64,000 nt of DNA from Halomonas eurihalina (GCF_008274785.1 NZ_VTPU01000009.1:1-64000); one strand, 5' to 3'. Positions 29,567 through 39,102 are shown, counted from the stretch's first letter. Translations and numbers: made by a program. Notes: generated from the sequence alone by a model not told the origin.

Positions 29567-30871
29567 TCATATGCCCAGCTTGTCCCGCGTCTGGTAGTAC
29601 CAGGCACCAATGGCCGAAAGCGGCACGCGCAGCATGCGACCGCCGGGAAACGGCAGGTGCGGCAGGCCAGCGAAGGCGTCGAAGCGCTCGTCGCGGCCGG
29701 TCATGACTTCGGCGATCAAGCGGCCAGCAAGATGCGTGCAGGTCACACCGTGGCCCGAATAACCCTGGGCGTAGTAGACGTTGTCATTGAGCACGCCGAA
29801 CTGGGGCAGCCGGTTGAGGGTCATCAGGAAGGTGCCGCTCCAGGCATACTCGATGCCGACATCCTTCAGGCCGGGAAAGGTCTTCTCCATCTTGGGCCGA
29901 ATCACCGCCTCGATGTCGTTCGGATCCTGGCCCCCATAGTTGACGCCACCGCCATAGAGCAGCCGGTTATCGGCGGTGAGGCGGAAGTAGTCCAACAGGT
30001 AGTTGCAGTCCTCCACCGCCAAGCCGTTCGGCAACAGGGCCTGGGCACGCTCCGCTTCCAGCGGCTCGGTAGCGATGATCTGGGTGCCACAGGGCATGGA
30101 CTTGCCTTCCAGCTCGGACACCACGCCCTGCAGGTAGGCATTGCCGGCCATTACCACACGAGTCGCACGCACCACGCCGCCGGGCGTGGTCAATTGAACC
30201 GGATCACCATGCGTCAGGCGGGTCACTGGCGTCTGCTCGTAGATCACGCCACCCCGCGACTCGAAGGCGGTGGCCTCGCCCTGCACCAGATTGAGCGGAT
30301 GCATGTGCCCGCCCGAGTGATCGACCAGCGCACCGGCATAACGCTCCGTATTCACTTCACGCTTGACCGCCGCACCTTCCAGCAGCTCCAGTTCCTGGTG
30401 GCCATAACGCTCCCACAGCGCCTTGTGCTCGCGCAGCCCCTTGAGCTGCCTGGCGTTGCAGGCCGCGAAGAGGTTGCCGTCGCGCAGGTCGCAGGCAATG
30501 TCATACTCGGCCACGCGCTCGCGGATGATACGATTGCCCTCGAAGGCCATGTCGCCCAGGGCACGGGCCGTCTCGGCCCCGTACCGGGATTCGATCATGT
30601 CCATGTCGCGGCTGTAGCTGTTGACGATCTGCCCGCCATTGCGCCCGGAGGCGCCAAACCCCACTCGGGAGGCTTCCAGCACCACCACGTTAAATCCCTG
30701 CTCGGCCAGATGCAGCGCCGCCGAGATGCCGGTGAAGCCGGCGCCGACCACGCAGATATCGCAGTTGACCTCTCCTTCCAGGGGCGGACGCGAGGGCGCG
30801 GGATTCGCGGATGCCGCATACCAGGATGCGATGTGCTCCGTGGGCGAGGTGGCAGTCATGAAGACCTCCAT
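29567..30871 (-). CDS. puuB: Gamma-glutamylputrescine oxidase-type FAD oxidoreductase
   Basis: A 434-residue FAD-dependent DAO-family oxidoreductase. The dinucleotide-binding motif GAGFTGISAALHLAEQG lies near residue 45, and GASGRNGGQIVNSYSRDMD and YAQGYSGHGVTCTHLAGRL are typical of PuuB/OrdL proteins. PuuB oxidises gamma-glutamylputrescine to the aldehyde that PuuC then uses. It is the last minus-strand gene of cluster II but has its own promoter-like sequence at 30902-30930. A paralogue lies at 37682-38974. Confidence 0.88.
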   Translation of the reverse strand: MEVFMTATSPTEHIASWYAASANPAPSRPPLEGEVNCDICVVGAGFTGISAALHLAEQGFNVVVLEASRVGFGASGRNGGQIVNSYSRDMDMIESRYGAETARALGDMAFEGNRIIRERVAEYDIACDLRDGNLFAACNARQLKGLREHKALWERYGHQELELLEGAAVKREVNTERYAGALVDHSGGHMHPLNLVQGEATAFESRGGVIYEQTPVTRLTHGDPVQLTTPGGVVRATRVVMAGNAYLQGVVSELEGKSMPCGTQIIATEPLEAERAQALLPNGLAVEDCNYLLDYFRLTADNRLLYGGGVNYGGQDPNDIEAVIRPKMEKTFPGLKDVGIEYAWSGTFLMTLNRLPQFGVLNDNVYYAQGYSGHGVTCTHLAGRLIAEVMTGRDERFDAFAGLPHLPFPGGRMLRVPLSAIGAWYYQTRDKLGI

Positions 30872-30873
30872 GT

Positions 30874-30930
30874 GGTTATTTTATTCAACACAATATCGCC
30901 GATGATAGGCATACACATGCCACAAGGCAA
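30874..30930 (-). promoter_or_regulatory. puuB promoter with downstream operator-like motif
   Basis: On the minus strand TTGCCT (30925-30930), a 17-nt spacer, and TATCAT (30902-30907) form a good sigma-70 promoter. Just downstream, at 30874-30890, is TGTTGAATAAAATAACC, related to the motifs before puuD and puuA. It would fall at about +6 to +20, a classic repressor site, and ends 3 bp before the start codon. Confidence 0.6.
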
Positions 30931-31042
30931 ACAAAAAGGTACATGATATTCACCACCAAGCAAGTGTTGGACATCGATCGCCAGACGCCCGAGCGCAGCG
31001 CACCCCGCGCTTGGCACGCTCGCAGATTCCAGCGATGCCCAC

Positions 31043-31102
31043 CTAGGCGCTTGTCTGAAAAATTGACGAGCGAAGGTTAGACACTCTTCGGACAGTGCCT
31101 AG
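31043..31102. mobile_element. Short MITE-like relic bounded by CTAG at the potD-like stop codon
   Basis: About 52 bp with imperfect inverted ends (GCGCTTGTCTGAA and TTCGGACAGTGC), bounded on each side by CTAG. The inner sequence GACGAGCGAAGGTTAGACA matches the inner left end of the 141-bp element at 29313 with few differences. The right CTAG supplies the TAG stop codon of the adjacent binding-protein gene. Confidence 0.55.
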
Positions 31103-32157
31103 CGGCTGCGCACCTCCGACCACAACTGCTGCAGCATCTGCAGCCTCTCCCCCTCGATGAGCGGCGTGGTCACCAGTCGGTCACGATGCTCACCATCCAG
31201 CCGCGAAGTCTCGGCGAGCGCTGGCGGTAACCGCTCGAGCGCCGCCTCGTTGGGCGTCCGATAGTAGGCATAGGTGGCCGAGCGCGCGGCATTCTCGGGC
31301 TGCATCAGGAAATCGATGAAGGCATGGGCCAGTTCCGGATGCGGCGCCCGGGCGGGAATCACCAAAGTGTCCACGCCCAGTTGCGAGCCCTCTTCGGGCA
31401 CGAAGAAGTCGAGGTGTTCATACGTCTCGGGAGAATCCGCCTTGCGATACTCCACATCGCCACTGTAGGTCACGGCAACCTGGGAGACGCCCCTGACCAC
31501 CTGCTCGATGGCCGCCGTGCTATCGACGAAGCCCGTGAAATTGGGGCGATCCAGCGTCTCGCTGACCAGGCGCGCCGCCTCGATCCAGGGCTGCTGGCCG
31601 ACACAGTCGAATCCTGCCCCCTGGTAGGCACAGGCCATGCCCAGCGCGACCTGGGGATCGCCGCCGAGCAGCGCGAAGGGCTGATCGGGATTCACCTCGG
31701 GATCGAAGAGTAGACGCCAGGAAGTCGGTGGATCGGGGAAGCGCTCGGTGTTGTAGACGATGCCGGTCACGCCCCAGAGATAGGGCACGCTGTAGCGCTC
31801 CTCGGGATCATAAGAGGGATGCCTGAACGCCTCCATCAGATGTTCCCGCCCCTGAAGCAGAGCCGGATCGAGCGGCTGGACGAGCCCCGCCTCGATGAGC
31901 CGCGGCACGAAGTAATCGGTGGGCACCACCACGTCGTACTGGGCATCGCCACCCGCCGAAAGCTTCGAGAACATCTCGGCGTTGGAGGTGAAGTAGTTCT
32001 GCACCACCTCCACATCGTGGGCTTCCTCGAAGTCCGCCACGACCTCGGGATCCATGTACTCCGTCCAGTTGAACAGGTAGAGCTTGTCGGCAGCGCTTGC
32101 CATCGTGCCGGTACCGAGCAGACAAGCGCCGACCATGACGGCCAGGAAGGGTCGCAT
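31099..32157 (-). CDS. Polyamine ABC transporter substrate-binding protein (second copy)
   Basis: A 352-residue PotD/PotF-type periplasmic binding protein. A signal peptide ends at about ASA|AD (residues 22-23), followed by KLYLFNWTEYMDPEVVADFE, characteristic of the family. It is clearly related to the protein at 33679-34743 (YLFNWTEYMDP, VVQNYF, SYDP, LIEGERLQMLQQLWSEVRSR against the matching C-terminus). Only one permease/ATPase set is nearby, so both may feed PotGHI, as SpuD and SpuE do in Pseudomonas. The stop codon lies in the end of a small inserted element. Confidence 0.9.
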   Translation of the reverse strand: MRPFLAVMVGACLLGTGTMASAADKLYLFNWTEYMDPEVVADFEEAHDVEVVQNYFTSNAEMFSKLSAGGDAQYDVVVPTDYFVPRLIEAGLVQPLDPALLQGREHLMEAFRHPSYDPEERYSVPYLWGVTGIVYNTERFPDPPTSWRLLFDPEVNPDQPFALLGGDPQVALGMACAYQGAGFDCVGQQPWIEAARLVSETLDRPNFTGFVDSTAAIEQVVRGVSQVAVTYSGDVEYRKADSPETYEHLDFFVPEEGSQLGVDTLVIPARAPHPELAHAFIDFLMQPENAARSATYAYYRTPNEAALERLPPALAETSRLDGEHRDRLVTTPLIEGERLQMLQQLWSEVRSR

Positions 32158-32257
32158 GAGCGTATCTCCATATGGATGAAAAGCCCTTCCAGCCTAGCCC
32201 ATCGTGACCGCGCGGGCTCCCCGGCGGAGTCCTCGCCGTCACGATGCCACTCCTCTC

Positions 32258-33625
32258 TCAGACTCTCAGCAGCAGATGTTCCCGCTCCCAGGAGCTGATG
32301 ACCTGGAAGTACTCGCGATGCTCGGCACTCTTGACCGCCAGATAACTGTTGGTGAAGCGCTCGCCCAGGATATCGGCAAGGGGTTTGCACTCACGCAACA
32401 GCTCCAGCGCCGGCCCGATGTCGTCGGGCAGCTTGTTGCCATGGGACCAGGCCGAGCCGACCATGGGCGGACGCGGCTCGAGCTGGCTGAGCATGCCCAG
32501 ATAGCCGCAGGCCAGCGAGGTCGCCATCACCAGGTAGGGATTGGCATCGGCACCGGCCAGCCGATTCTCGACCCGGGTAGCCTCGGGCGTGGACACCGGC
32601 ACCCGCAACCCCACGGTGCGATTGTCCATGCCCCATTCCACGTTGATCGGCGCCGAACCGCTGCTCTCGGTGCGCAGCAAGCGCCGGTAGGAATTGACGT
32701 TGGGCGCCAGCAGCGGCATGGCGTCCGGCAGATAACGTTGCAGACCACCGATGAAATGGTGGAAGAGACGGCTTGGCTGGCCATCGTCACCGGCGAACAG
32801 GTTATGGCCTCGTTCGGCATCCATCAGGCTCTGGTGGAGATGCATCGAACTGCCCGGCTCCCCGGCCATGGGCTTGGCCATGAAGGTGGCATACATGCCG
32901 TGGCGCAGGGCCGTCTCGCGCAGGGTGCGCTTGAAGAGTATTACCTGATCGGCCAGCGTCAGCGGATCACCATGCTGGAAGTTGACCTCCATCTGGCCGG
33001 CCCCTTCCTCATGGATCAGGGTATCCAGATCCAACCCCATGGCCTCGCAGTAGTCGTACATTTCCTCGAACAACGGGTCGAACTCGTTGACCGCGTCGAT
33101 GGAAAACGACTGGCGGCTGCTCTCCTGTCGCCCGTTGCGCCCGACCGGCGGTTCCAATGGATAATCCGAATCGGTATTGGTCTTGACCAGGAAGAACTCC
33201 ACCTCGGGCGCCACCACCGGCTTCCAGCCTCGAGCCTCATAGAGCGCCAGCACGCGCTTGAGGACATGGCGCGGCGAAAGCTCCACCTCTTCGCCGGTCA
33301 AATAGTGGCAATCGTGAATGATCTGGGCGGTGGCATCCTCCGTCCAGGGCACCAGATAGACGGCATTCGGATCGGGCACCAGCTCCATGTCACGCTCGAC
33401 GGGATTCCAGAACTGGGTCTCCTCGTCATCGGGATAGCCGCCGGTGACGGTCTGAATGAAGATTGAATCCGGCAGCCGGGGGCGCCCACCATTGAGATAC
33501 TTACTGGCGGGCATGATCTTGCCCTTGAGAATACCGGTCATGTCGGCGACCAGGCACTCGACTTCGGTGATGCCGTGCTGCTGAAACCAATCGTTGAGGA
33601 GCGGCAGCTCCTGACGGTTACTCAT
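32258..33625 (-). CDS. Glutamine-synthetase-type gamma-glutamyl-polyamine ligase
   Basis: A 455-residue glutamine synthetase fold protein: VECLVADMTGILKGKIMPAS, VVAPEVEFFLV, EEGAGQMEVNF, TFMAKPMAGEPGSSMHLHQS, NRTVGLRVPVST. It resembles SpuB/SpuI and PuuA ligases, not housekeeping GlnA. The start at 33625 has AAGGA upstream; the frame is open a further 19 codons into the potF gap without support. Placed between two polyamine binding proteins, it probably glutamylates an imported polyamine. Substrate (putrescine, spermidine, cadaverine or other) is not determinable. Confidence 0.88.
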   Translation of the reverse strand: MSNRQELPLLNDWFQQHGITEVECLVADMTGILKGKIMPASKYLNGGRPRLPDSIFIQTVTGGYPDDEETQFWNPVERDMELVPDPNAVYLVPWTEDATAQIIHDCHYLTGEEVELSPRHVLKRVLALYEARGWKPVVAPEVEFFLVKTNTDSDYPLEPPVGRNGRQESSRQSFSIDAVNEFDPLFEEMYDYCEAMGLDLDTLIHEEGAGQMEVNFQHGDPLTLADQVILFKRTLRETALRHGMYATFMAKPMAGEPGSSMHLHQSLMDAERGHNLFAGDDGQPSRLFHHFIGGLQRYLPDAMPLLAPNVNSYRRLLRTESSGSAPINVEWGMDNRTVGLRVPVSTPEATRVENRLAGADANPYLVMATSLACGYLGMLSQLEPRPPMVGSAWSHGNKLPDDIGPALELLRECKPLADILGERFTNSYLAVKSAEHREYFQVISSWEREHLLLRV

Positions 33626-33678
33626 GGGAATATCCTTGCTGCTGAAGGTGGGCCCGGCACCAAGCCGGACCCTCGTGC

Positions 33679-34743
33679 TCACCGCGATTTAACCTCCGAC
33701 CACAGCTGCTGGAACGTCTGCAATTGCTCGCCTTCCAGGGTCGGCGTGAAACGCAGTCGCGCCATGTCCGCTTCGCTGGGCTGGACCGGCGGTTCGGTCA
33801 GCACCGCGTCGAGATAGGGGCGAGCCGCGGCGTTGGGACTGGCGTAGTAGTTGTAGTTGGAGAGCTGAGCACCGACCTCGGCATCGAGAATGAAATCGAT
33901 GAACTTGTAGGCCATGTCGGGATTCGGCGCATCCTTGGGAATCATCATGGCGTCTACCCACATCTCGGCACCCTCGTCGGGAATCATGAACTCCATATCC
34001 GCGAAGGCTTCCGGGTTCTCTTCCTTGTAGAACAGGAAGTCACCGTTGTAGGAAAGTCCCGCATGGGTCACGCCCCGTGACAGCTGCTGCAGGGCCGGCG
34101 TGCCGTCGGTGAAGCCGCTGAATGTCCCGCGATTCTTGGTCTCGATAAGCAGCTGTGCCGCCTCACGCCAGGCGTCCATGGAGGTACAGTCATAGCCATG
34201 GCCGAGATAGGCGCAGGCAATCCCGATGCTGACCTGGCCATCGCCCATCAGGCCAAAGGGATACTCCGGATTGACCTCGGGATCAAAGAGCAGCGACCAG
34301 CTCTTGGGCGCATCGGGAAAGGTCTCGGTATTGTAGATCAGGCCGGTCACGCCCCACTGGTAGGGCGCGGAATAACGCGCTCCGGGATCGTAGGAGGGAT
34401 CGGCGAACTGCTCCATGACATTGTCGAGATTATCAAGCTTCGACTTGTCGAGTTCCTTGACCAAACCCGTCTCGATCAGGCGCGGAATGTAGTAGTTCGA
34501 CGGTACGACAATGTCGTACTGAGAGGTGCCACCAGCGTTGAGCTTGGCAAACATCTCGGGATTGGAATTGAAATAGTTCTGGACCACCTCGACATCGTAC
34601 TTCTCCTCGAAAGCCTCGATGATCGCGGGATCCATGTACTCGGTCCAGTTGAACAGGTACAGCTTGTTCTCCTGTGCCTGGACCTGTCCTGCCAGTGCAA
34701 AGCTTCCCAAGGACAAGGCCAGTATCGTCTTGTTGATTTTCAT
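33679..34743 (-). CDS. potF: Putrescine/polyamine-binding protein PotF-like
   Basis: A 354-residue periplasmic binding protein with a signal peptide (cleavage near VQA|QE, residue 23). The mature part begins with NKLYLFNWTEYMDPAIIEAF and contains SYDPGARYSAPYQWGVTGL and YKFIDFILDAEVGAQLSNYN. It follows potI by 37 bp in the same direction, so it belongs to the PotGHI transporter. The family binds putrescine or spermidine in the cleft. Confidence 0.9.
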   Translation of the reverse strand: MKINKTILALSLGSFALAGQVQAQENKLYLFNWTEYMDPAIIEAFEEKYDVEVVQNYFNSNPEMFAKLNAGGTSQYDIVVPSNYYIPRLIETGLVKELDKSKLDNLDNVMEQFADPSYDPGARYSAPYQWGVTGLIYNTETFPDAPKSWSLLFDPEVNPEYPFGLMGDGQVSIGIACAYLGHGYDCTSMDAWREAAQLLIETKNRGTFSGFTDGTPALQQLSRGVTHAGLSYNGDFLFYKEENPEAFADMEFMIPDEGAEMWVDAMMIPKDAPNPDMAYKFIDFILDAEVGAQLSNYNYYASPNAAARPYLDAVLTEPPVQPSEADMARLRFTPTLEGEQLQTFQQLWSEVKSR

Positions 34744-34780
34744 GATGGACTCCTCGTTTCCCCTCGATGGTGACGTCGGC

Positions 34781-35578
34781 CTAGGTTTGCCGGCGACGGC
34801 TGAAGACGAGACTCAGAATGGCGGCGACGGCCACGGCACCGATCATCAGCGATGCGATGGCATTGATCTCCGGCGACACCCCCTTCTTGATCGCGCCCCA
34901 GATATAGATTGGCAGGGTCGCGCTTTCCGGTCCCGCCGTGAAGAAGCTGATGACGAAGTCATCGATGGACAGCGTAAAGGACAGGAAGAAAGCCGAGATC
35001 AACGCTGGCTTGATGGTCGGTAGCATGAAGTGCAGCACCCGCTTGAACGGCGTGGCGTACAGATCCTTGGCAGCCTCGAAGAGCGTCGGATCGAGCCCCA
35101 CGAAACGCGAATAGACAATCAGCGCCACGAAGGGAATCTGGAAGGTCACGTGGGCGATGATCATGGTCCCCAGCCCTGGCTTCAACAGTCCCGTGGCTTG
35201 GTGGATCTGGACGAAGAAGGCCATCTCGGAGATGCCGAAGACGATATCCGGCAGCACGATCGGCAGATAGATCAGCACGATCAGCCAGCCGAGCTTGCGA
35301 TGGCGATGGCGATACATGCCATAGCCAATCAGACAGCCGATGACCAGGGCGACCACCGAGGAAACCACGGCCAGCACCATGCTGTTGGCGAAGGCCGAGA
35401 GGATCTGCTCGTTGCCAAGCAACCGGTGATACCAGCGCAGCGAGACCCCCGAGAAACTGGCCGAGCTGTTGGCGGAATTGAAGGAGAACAGCACCACCAC
35501 TGCCAGGGGCAGATAAAGGAAGAACAGGGTCAGCCACCAGAAGCCTGTCAGGCCACGTTTCAGCGCACGCTTGCTCAT
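34781..35578 (-). CDS. potI: Polyamine ABC transporter permease PotI
   Basis: A 265-residue inner-membrane permease with six predicted transmembrane segments. The EAA loop region is visible in FEAAKDLYATPFKRVLHFMLP. It starts at 35578, overlapping the potH stop by 4 bp (ATGA); the frame is open upstream, but that is potH out of phase. It forms the channel with PotH, powered by PotG. Confidence 0.92.
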   Translation of the reverse strand: MSKRALKRGLTGFWWLTLFFLYLPLAVVVLFSFNSANSSASFSGVSLRWYHRLLGNEQILSAFANSMVLAVVSSVVALVIGCLIGYGMYRHRHRKLGWLIVLIYLPIVLPDIVFGISEMAFFVQIHQATGLLKPGLGTMIIAHVTFQIPFVALIVYSRFVGLDPTLFEAAKDLYATPFKRVLHFMLPTIKPALISAFFLSFTLSIDDFVISFFTAGPESATLPIYIWGAIKKGVSPEINAIASLMIGAVAVAAILSLVFSRRRQT

Positions 35579-36495
35579 ATCACCACCTCCTCGCCGCCAC
35601 CCAGGCGCTTGCCGATGCGACGCATGGCGAACAGCCCGATGAAGGTAGCGATCAGCATCAGGATCGCGCCAGCCGCGCCCAGCGGCCAGTTGGAGCCACC
35701 CGAGAACTGGGTGGCCACCAGATTGCCCAGCATCATGCCCTTGCCGCCACCCAGCAGTTCGGGAATCACGTACATGCCAAACGCTGGAATAGCCACCAGC
35801 ACGATGCCCGCCAGCAATCCCGGCAGGGTCTGCGGGAAGACCGCGTGCCAGAAGGCGCGCGCCGGCGAGGCGTAGAGATCCTGGGCGGCCTCCACCTGGG
35901 CGGTGTCGAGCTTTTCGAAGGCTGCATAGAGCGGCAGCACCATGAACGGCAGGAAGTTGTAGACCAACCCCAGGGTGACCGCGAAGTTGGAGGGATAAAG
36001 CCCCATGTTGGGTGCGATCAGCCCGAGCCCTTCGGCCAATTCCGCCAAGGGCGTTCCCGGCGCCAGCAGATTCATCCAGCCGAAGGTGCGGATCACCTGG
36101 TTGGTCCAGGAGGGCACGACCACCGCCAGCAGCATGATCGGTCGCCAGCGTTCGCGGCAAGTAGTGATGTAATAGGCGATCGGATAGGCCACCAACACCA
36201 CCAGCGTCGTGGAAAGCAGGGTCTGCCACAGCGAGCGTAGCAGGGTATAGAGATTCCCCGGACTCCAGCCGAGAAAACCGAACCCGGCCAGGCGCTCGAA
36301 GGCATCCAGCGTCAGGGGCATCTGTGGCAGGCCGTAAGGACCATTGGTCATGAAGGCCACGCCCATCAGGTAGGCACTGGGCAATACCAGAAAGATGATG
36401 ATCCAGGCCGCGCCGGGCGTAACGCTGAACAACAGGTGGCGCATCTCGCTGACCACGGCCCGGCGGCGCATTGTGTGCTGAGTTATTTCGACCAT
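35575..36495 (-). CDS. potH: Polyamine ABC transporter permease PotH
   Basis: A 306-residue permease with about six transmembrane helices. Conserved GVAFMTNGPYG, TFGWMNLLAP and the EAA loop VEAAQDLYASPARAFWHAVFP are visible. It is 10 bp after potG and overlaps potI. It forms the transport channel as a heterodimer with PotI. Confidence 0.92.
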   Translation of the reverse strand: MVEITQHTMRRRAVVSEMRHLLFSVTPGAAWIIIFLVLPSAYLMGVAFMTNGPYGLPQMPLTLDAFERLAGFGFLGWSPGNLYTLLRSLWQTLLSTTLVVLVAYPIAYYITTCRERWRPIMLLAVVVPSWTNQVIRTFGWMNLLAPGTPLAELAEGLGLIAPNMGLYPSNFAVTLGLVYNFLPFMVLPLYAAFEKLDTAQVEAAQDLYASPARAFWHAVFPQTLPGLLAGIVLVAIPAFGMYVIPELLGGGKGMMLGNLVATQFSGGSNWPLGAAGAILMLIATFIGLFAMRRIGKRLGGGEEVVI

Positions 36496-36505
36496 GACAC
36501 CCTCC

Positions 36506-37648
36506 TCAGGCAGCGACCCGGACCAGGTCTTCCGGACAGACGCTGATGGTCACCTCGTCGCCCTCTCGATGTATCCGCTGGCCCAGGTTGCTGGCCACAG
36601 CCATCACCACCTGCCCATTGACCTCGAGCCGATACTCGATGCGGCTGCCGCGATACAGGCGTTCGCGCACGATACCTTCCATCCGGTTATAGCCCTCCGG
36701 TACTTCGGGACCGAGTTCCAGCGTCTCGGGCCGCACCAGCAACCAGCCATCGGACGTATCGCGTTGCTCTTCGGGCAACAGCCTCATTCGACCGATCTCG
36801 GTCTCCACCCAGTCGCCTTCGCTGCGGTGAATGGCGAACAGATTGTCATGCCCCATGAAGCGGGCCACAAAGGCATTGGCCGGGCGCTCGTACACATCGC
36901 TGGGTGCGCCGACCTGCTGGATGTTGCCGCCATCGAGCACGGCGATGCGATCCGACATGACCATCGCCTCATCCTGGTCATGAGTCACGAACACGAAGGT
37001 CATGCCCAACCGCTTCTGCAAGCGCTGCAGCTCAACCTGGAGCTGGGAACGCAGACCGGCATCGAGCGCCGAAAGCGGCTCGTCGAGCAGCAGCACATCC
37101 GGCTCGCAGACCAGCGCCCGGGCCAGGGCGATGCGCTGACGCTGCCCACCGGACAGCTGGTCGACACGGCGATCGACCAGATCCCCCAGCTTGATGAAGT
37201 CGGCGATCTCGTCGACCTTGGCATCGCGCTTTGCCGCCGGCAGGCCGCGCATCTTGAGGCCAAAGGCCAGGTTGTCGCGCACCGAAAGATGCGGGAAGAG
37301 CGCATAGGACTGGAAGACGGTGTTGACGCTGCGCCGGTGCGGCGGCACCTCGGTGAGCTCCTTGCCGCCGACCATCAAGGTTCCCTGATCAGGCTCCTCA
37401 AGGCCGGCCAGGATGCGCAGCAGGGTCGTCTTGCCGCAACCGGAAGGCCCCAGCAGAGTGAAGAATTCGCCAGCCTGAATATGCAGATCAACCCCGTCGA
37501 GTGCCACGGTGTCACGCCCGAAGCGCTTATGCAGGCCTCGCAGCTCAATGGCGGAGGCCTTGCGAGTCGAGTCGTCCTGGCACGGCGTCTCCGCTGCCGG
37601 CGTCACATCCGTCTTGTCGGCGATGTCCGCCGGAATGGTATCGCTCAT
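36506..37648 (-). CDS. potG: Polyamine ABC transporter ATP-binding protein PotG
   Basis: A 380-residue ABC ATPase. Walker A is GPSGCGKTTLLR, the signature QLSGGQRQRIALARAL, and Walker B LLLDEPLSALD, followed by the FVTHDQDEAM switch histidine. The C-terminal TOBE-like region (about 290-380) includes LLVRPETLEL. Length matches PotG. Second gene of the minus-strand polyamine operon, 33 bp after the puuB paralogue. Confidence 0.94.
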   Translation of the reverse strand: MSDTIPADIADKTDVTPAAETPCQDDSTRKASAIELRGLHKRFGRDTVALDGVDLHIQAGEFFTLLGPSGCGKTTLLRILAGLEEPDQGTLMVGGKELTEVPPHRRSVNTVFQSYALFPHLSVRDNLAFGLKMRGLPAAKRDAKVDEIADFIKLGDLVDRRVDQLSGGQRQRIALARALVCEPDVLLLDEPLSALDAGLRSQLQVELQRLQKRLGMTFVFVTHDQDEAMVMSDRIAVLDGGNIQQVGAPSDVYERPANAFVARFMGHDNLFAIHRSEGDWVETEIGRMRLLPEEQRDTSDGWLLVRPETLELGPEVPEGYNRMEGIVRERLYRGSRIEYRLEVNGQVVMAVASNLGQRIHREGDEVTISVCPEDLVRVAA

Positions 37649-37681
37649 GGAGGTGCCCTCTTCGTTGGTCGGTGGCCTCGC

Positions 37682-38974
37682 TCAGAGGCGATCGCGAAGT
37701 TTATAAAACTGGGTGGCCAGCACTAGCAACGGCTTGCGCAACAGTCGCCCCCCGGGGAAATGCCGATGCGGCATGGCGGCAAAGATATCGAAGCCCGCGC
37801 TCTGGCCGGCGATGGCATCGCTCATCAGCTTGCCGGCGAGTCCCGCCATGGCCATGCCGTGGCCCGAGTAGCCTTGGGCGTAGAAGAGGTTGTCGTCCAG
37901 GCGCCCGAAATCCGGTGCCCGGTTGAGGGTGATGGCCACGTCGCCACCCCATCGGTACTCGATGGGCACGCCCTCGAGCACTGGAAAGAGCCTGGCGATC
38001 TTGGTGTCCATGCGCGCCTGAAGATTCGGGGGTTCACGTCCATCGTAGCTGACTTCGCCCCCATAGATGAGGCGGCGATCCGCCGACAGCCGATAGTAAT
38101 CGAGCACGAAATTGGCGTCGGACAAGGCATCGCCACTCGGCAGCACCTGGGCCGCCTGTTCTTCGCTCAGCGGTGCGGTGGCGATCATGTAATTGGCGGC
38201 ACGCATGATGCGCCCCGACAGCTCGGGCACCAGGCCAGCCTGGTAGGCATTGGTGCCCAGCACCACGACATCGGCCGTGACGCGTCCTCCATCGGTGATC
38301 ACGACGGCCGGCTCGCCTCGGCGGATTTCCTTGACCGCACTGTGCGAATATAGCCGTACACCGGCGCGCTGCGCGGCACGAGCCAGGCCCAGCGTATAGT
38401 TGAGAGGATGCAGATGTCCGCCCTCGCGATCATACAGGGCGGCAGGATAGGCATCGGTGACCACATGGTCGCGCAGCGCTTGCCCTTCCAGCCATTCCAG
38501 CGCCGTATAGCCGTACTTGCCGTTCAGTTCCTCGCGGAATGCTTCCAGCTCCCGGACATGGCGCGGCTTGACCGCTGCGTGGAGATAGCCCCAGGCCAGT
38601 TCGCAGGGAATCGCATGGCGTTCGACAAGATCGGCGGTGAGGCGTACCGCCTCGCGACTCATTTCCCAGATGCACCGGGCGCTCTGCAGTCCCAGTGCCC
38701 GTTCGATCGTGGCAATCTCGGTACCGAGACCGGGCAGGATCTGGCCGCCGCTGCGGCCGGAAGCGCCGTGGCCGATGTCCTCGGCTTCGAGCAGCACCAC
38801 CGAGTAGCCCCGTTCGGCCAGATGCAGCGCCGCCGAGCAGCCGGTGACGCCGCCGCCGATGACACAGACATCGGCATGACGGTCCTCATCCAGCGGACCA
38901 CAGGGATCGAGTTCGACGGTGATGGAGTCGCGGTACCAGGAAGCGGGGCGCTCTTGGGGAGCGGAAGTCTTCAT
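37682..38974 (-). CDS. PuuB-like FAD oxidoreductase (paralogue)
   Basis: A 430-residue FAD-dependent DAO-family protein closely related to the one at 29567-30871: VIGGGVTGCSAALHLAERG for FAD, GASGRSGGQILPGLGTEI, FYAQGYSGHGMAMAGLAGKL. It heads the operon with potGHI-potF and the ligase, so it probably oxidises a gamma-glutamylated polyamine. Two copies suggest different substrates or conditions. Ligase and oxidase are paired in both polyamine clusters. Confidence 0.87.
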   Translation of the reverse strand: MKTSAPQERPASWYRDSITVELDPCGPLDEDRHADVCVIGGGVTGCSAALHLAERGYSVVLLEAEDIGHGASGRSGGQILPGLGTEIATIERALGLQSARCIWEMSREAVRLTADLVERHAIPCELAWGYLHAAVKPRHVRELEAFREELNGKYGYTALEWLEGQALRDHVVTDAYPAALYDREGGHLHPLNYTLGLARAAQRAGVRLYSHSAVKEIRRGEPAVVITDGGRVTADVVVLGTNAYQAGLVPELSGRIMRAANYMIATAPLSEEQAAQVLPSGDALSDANFVLDYYRLSADRRLIYGGEVSYDGREPPNLQARMDTKIARLFPVLEGVPIEYRWGGDVAITLNRAPDFGRLDDNLFYAQGYSGHGMAMAGLAGKLMSDAIAGQSAGFDIFAAMPHRHFPGGRLLRKPLLVLATQFYKLRDRL

Positions 38975-39084
38975 ACAATCAGCCTGTTCGGTGCGCAGTG
39001 CGCTCGTTGTTGTTCATCGCCCCGCTGGCTTCGGCCGATCGGGACAGCTTCAGTTTGACACCAGCACTGCGTTTAATGTCAAGT

Positions 39085-39102
39085 ATTCAATAACGAATCA
39101 AC
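39085..39102 (-). promoter_or_regulatory. Operator-like motif in the 403-bp control region of cluster II
   Basis: On the minus strand GTTGATTCGTTATTGAAT, sharing GTTGATT with the candidate operators upstream of puuD and puuA. It is about 110 bp upstream of the PuuB-paralogue start. TTGACA hexamers occur on both strands around 39055-39081 as an inverted pair, but no good -10 is apparent. The rest of 38975-39377 holds no gene that I can support. Confidence 0.4.

Noticed and set aside
29510..30946. 478-codon plus-strand open frame opposite puuB
   Set aside because: Antisense shadow that begins inside the heptamer array; PuuB motifs are on the other strand.
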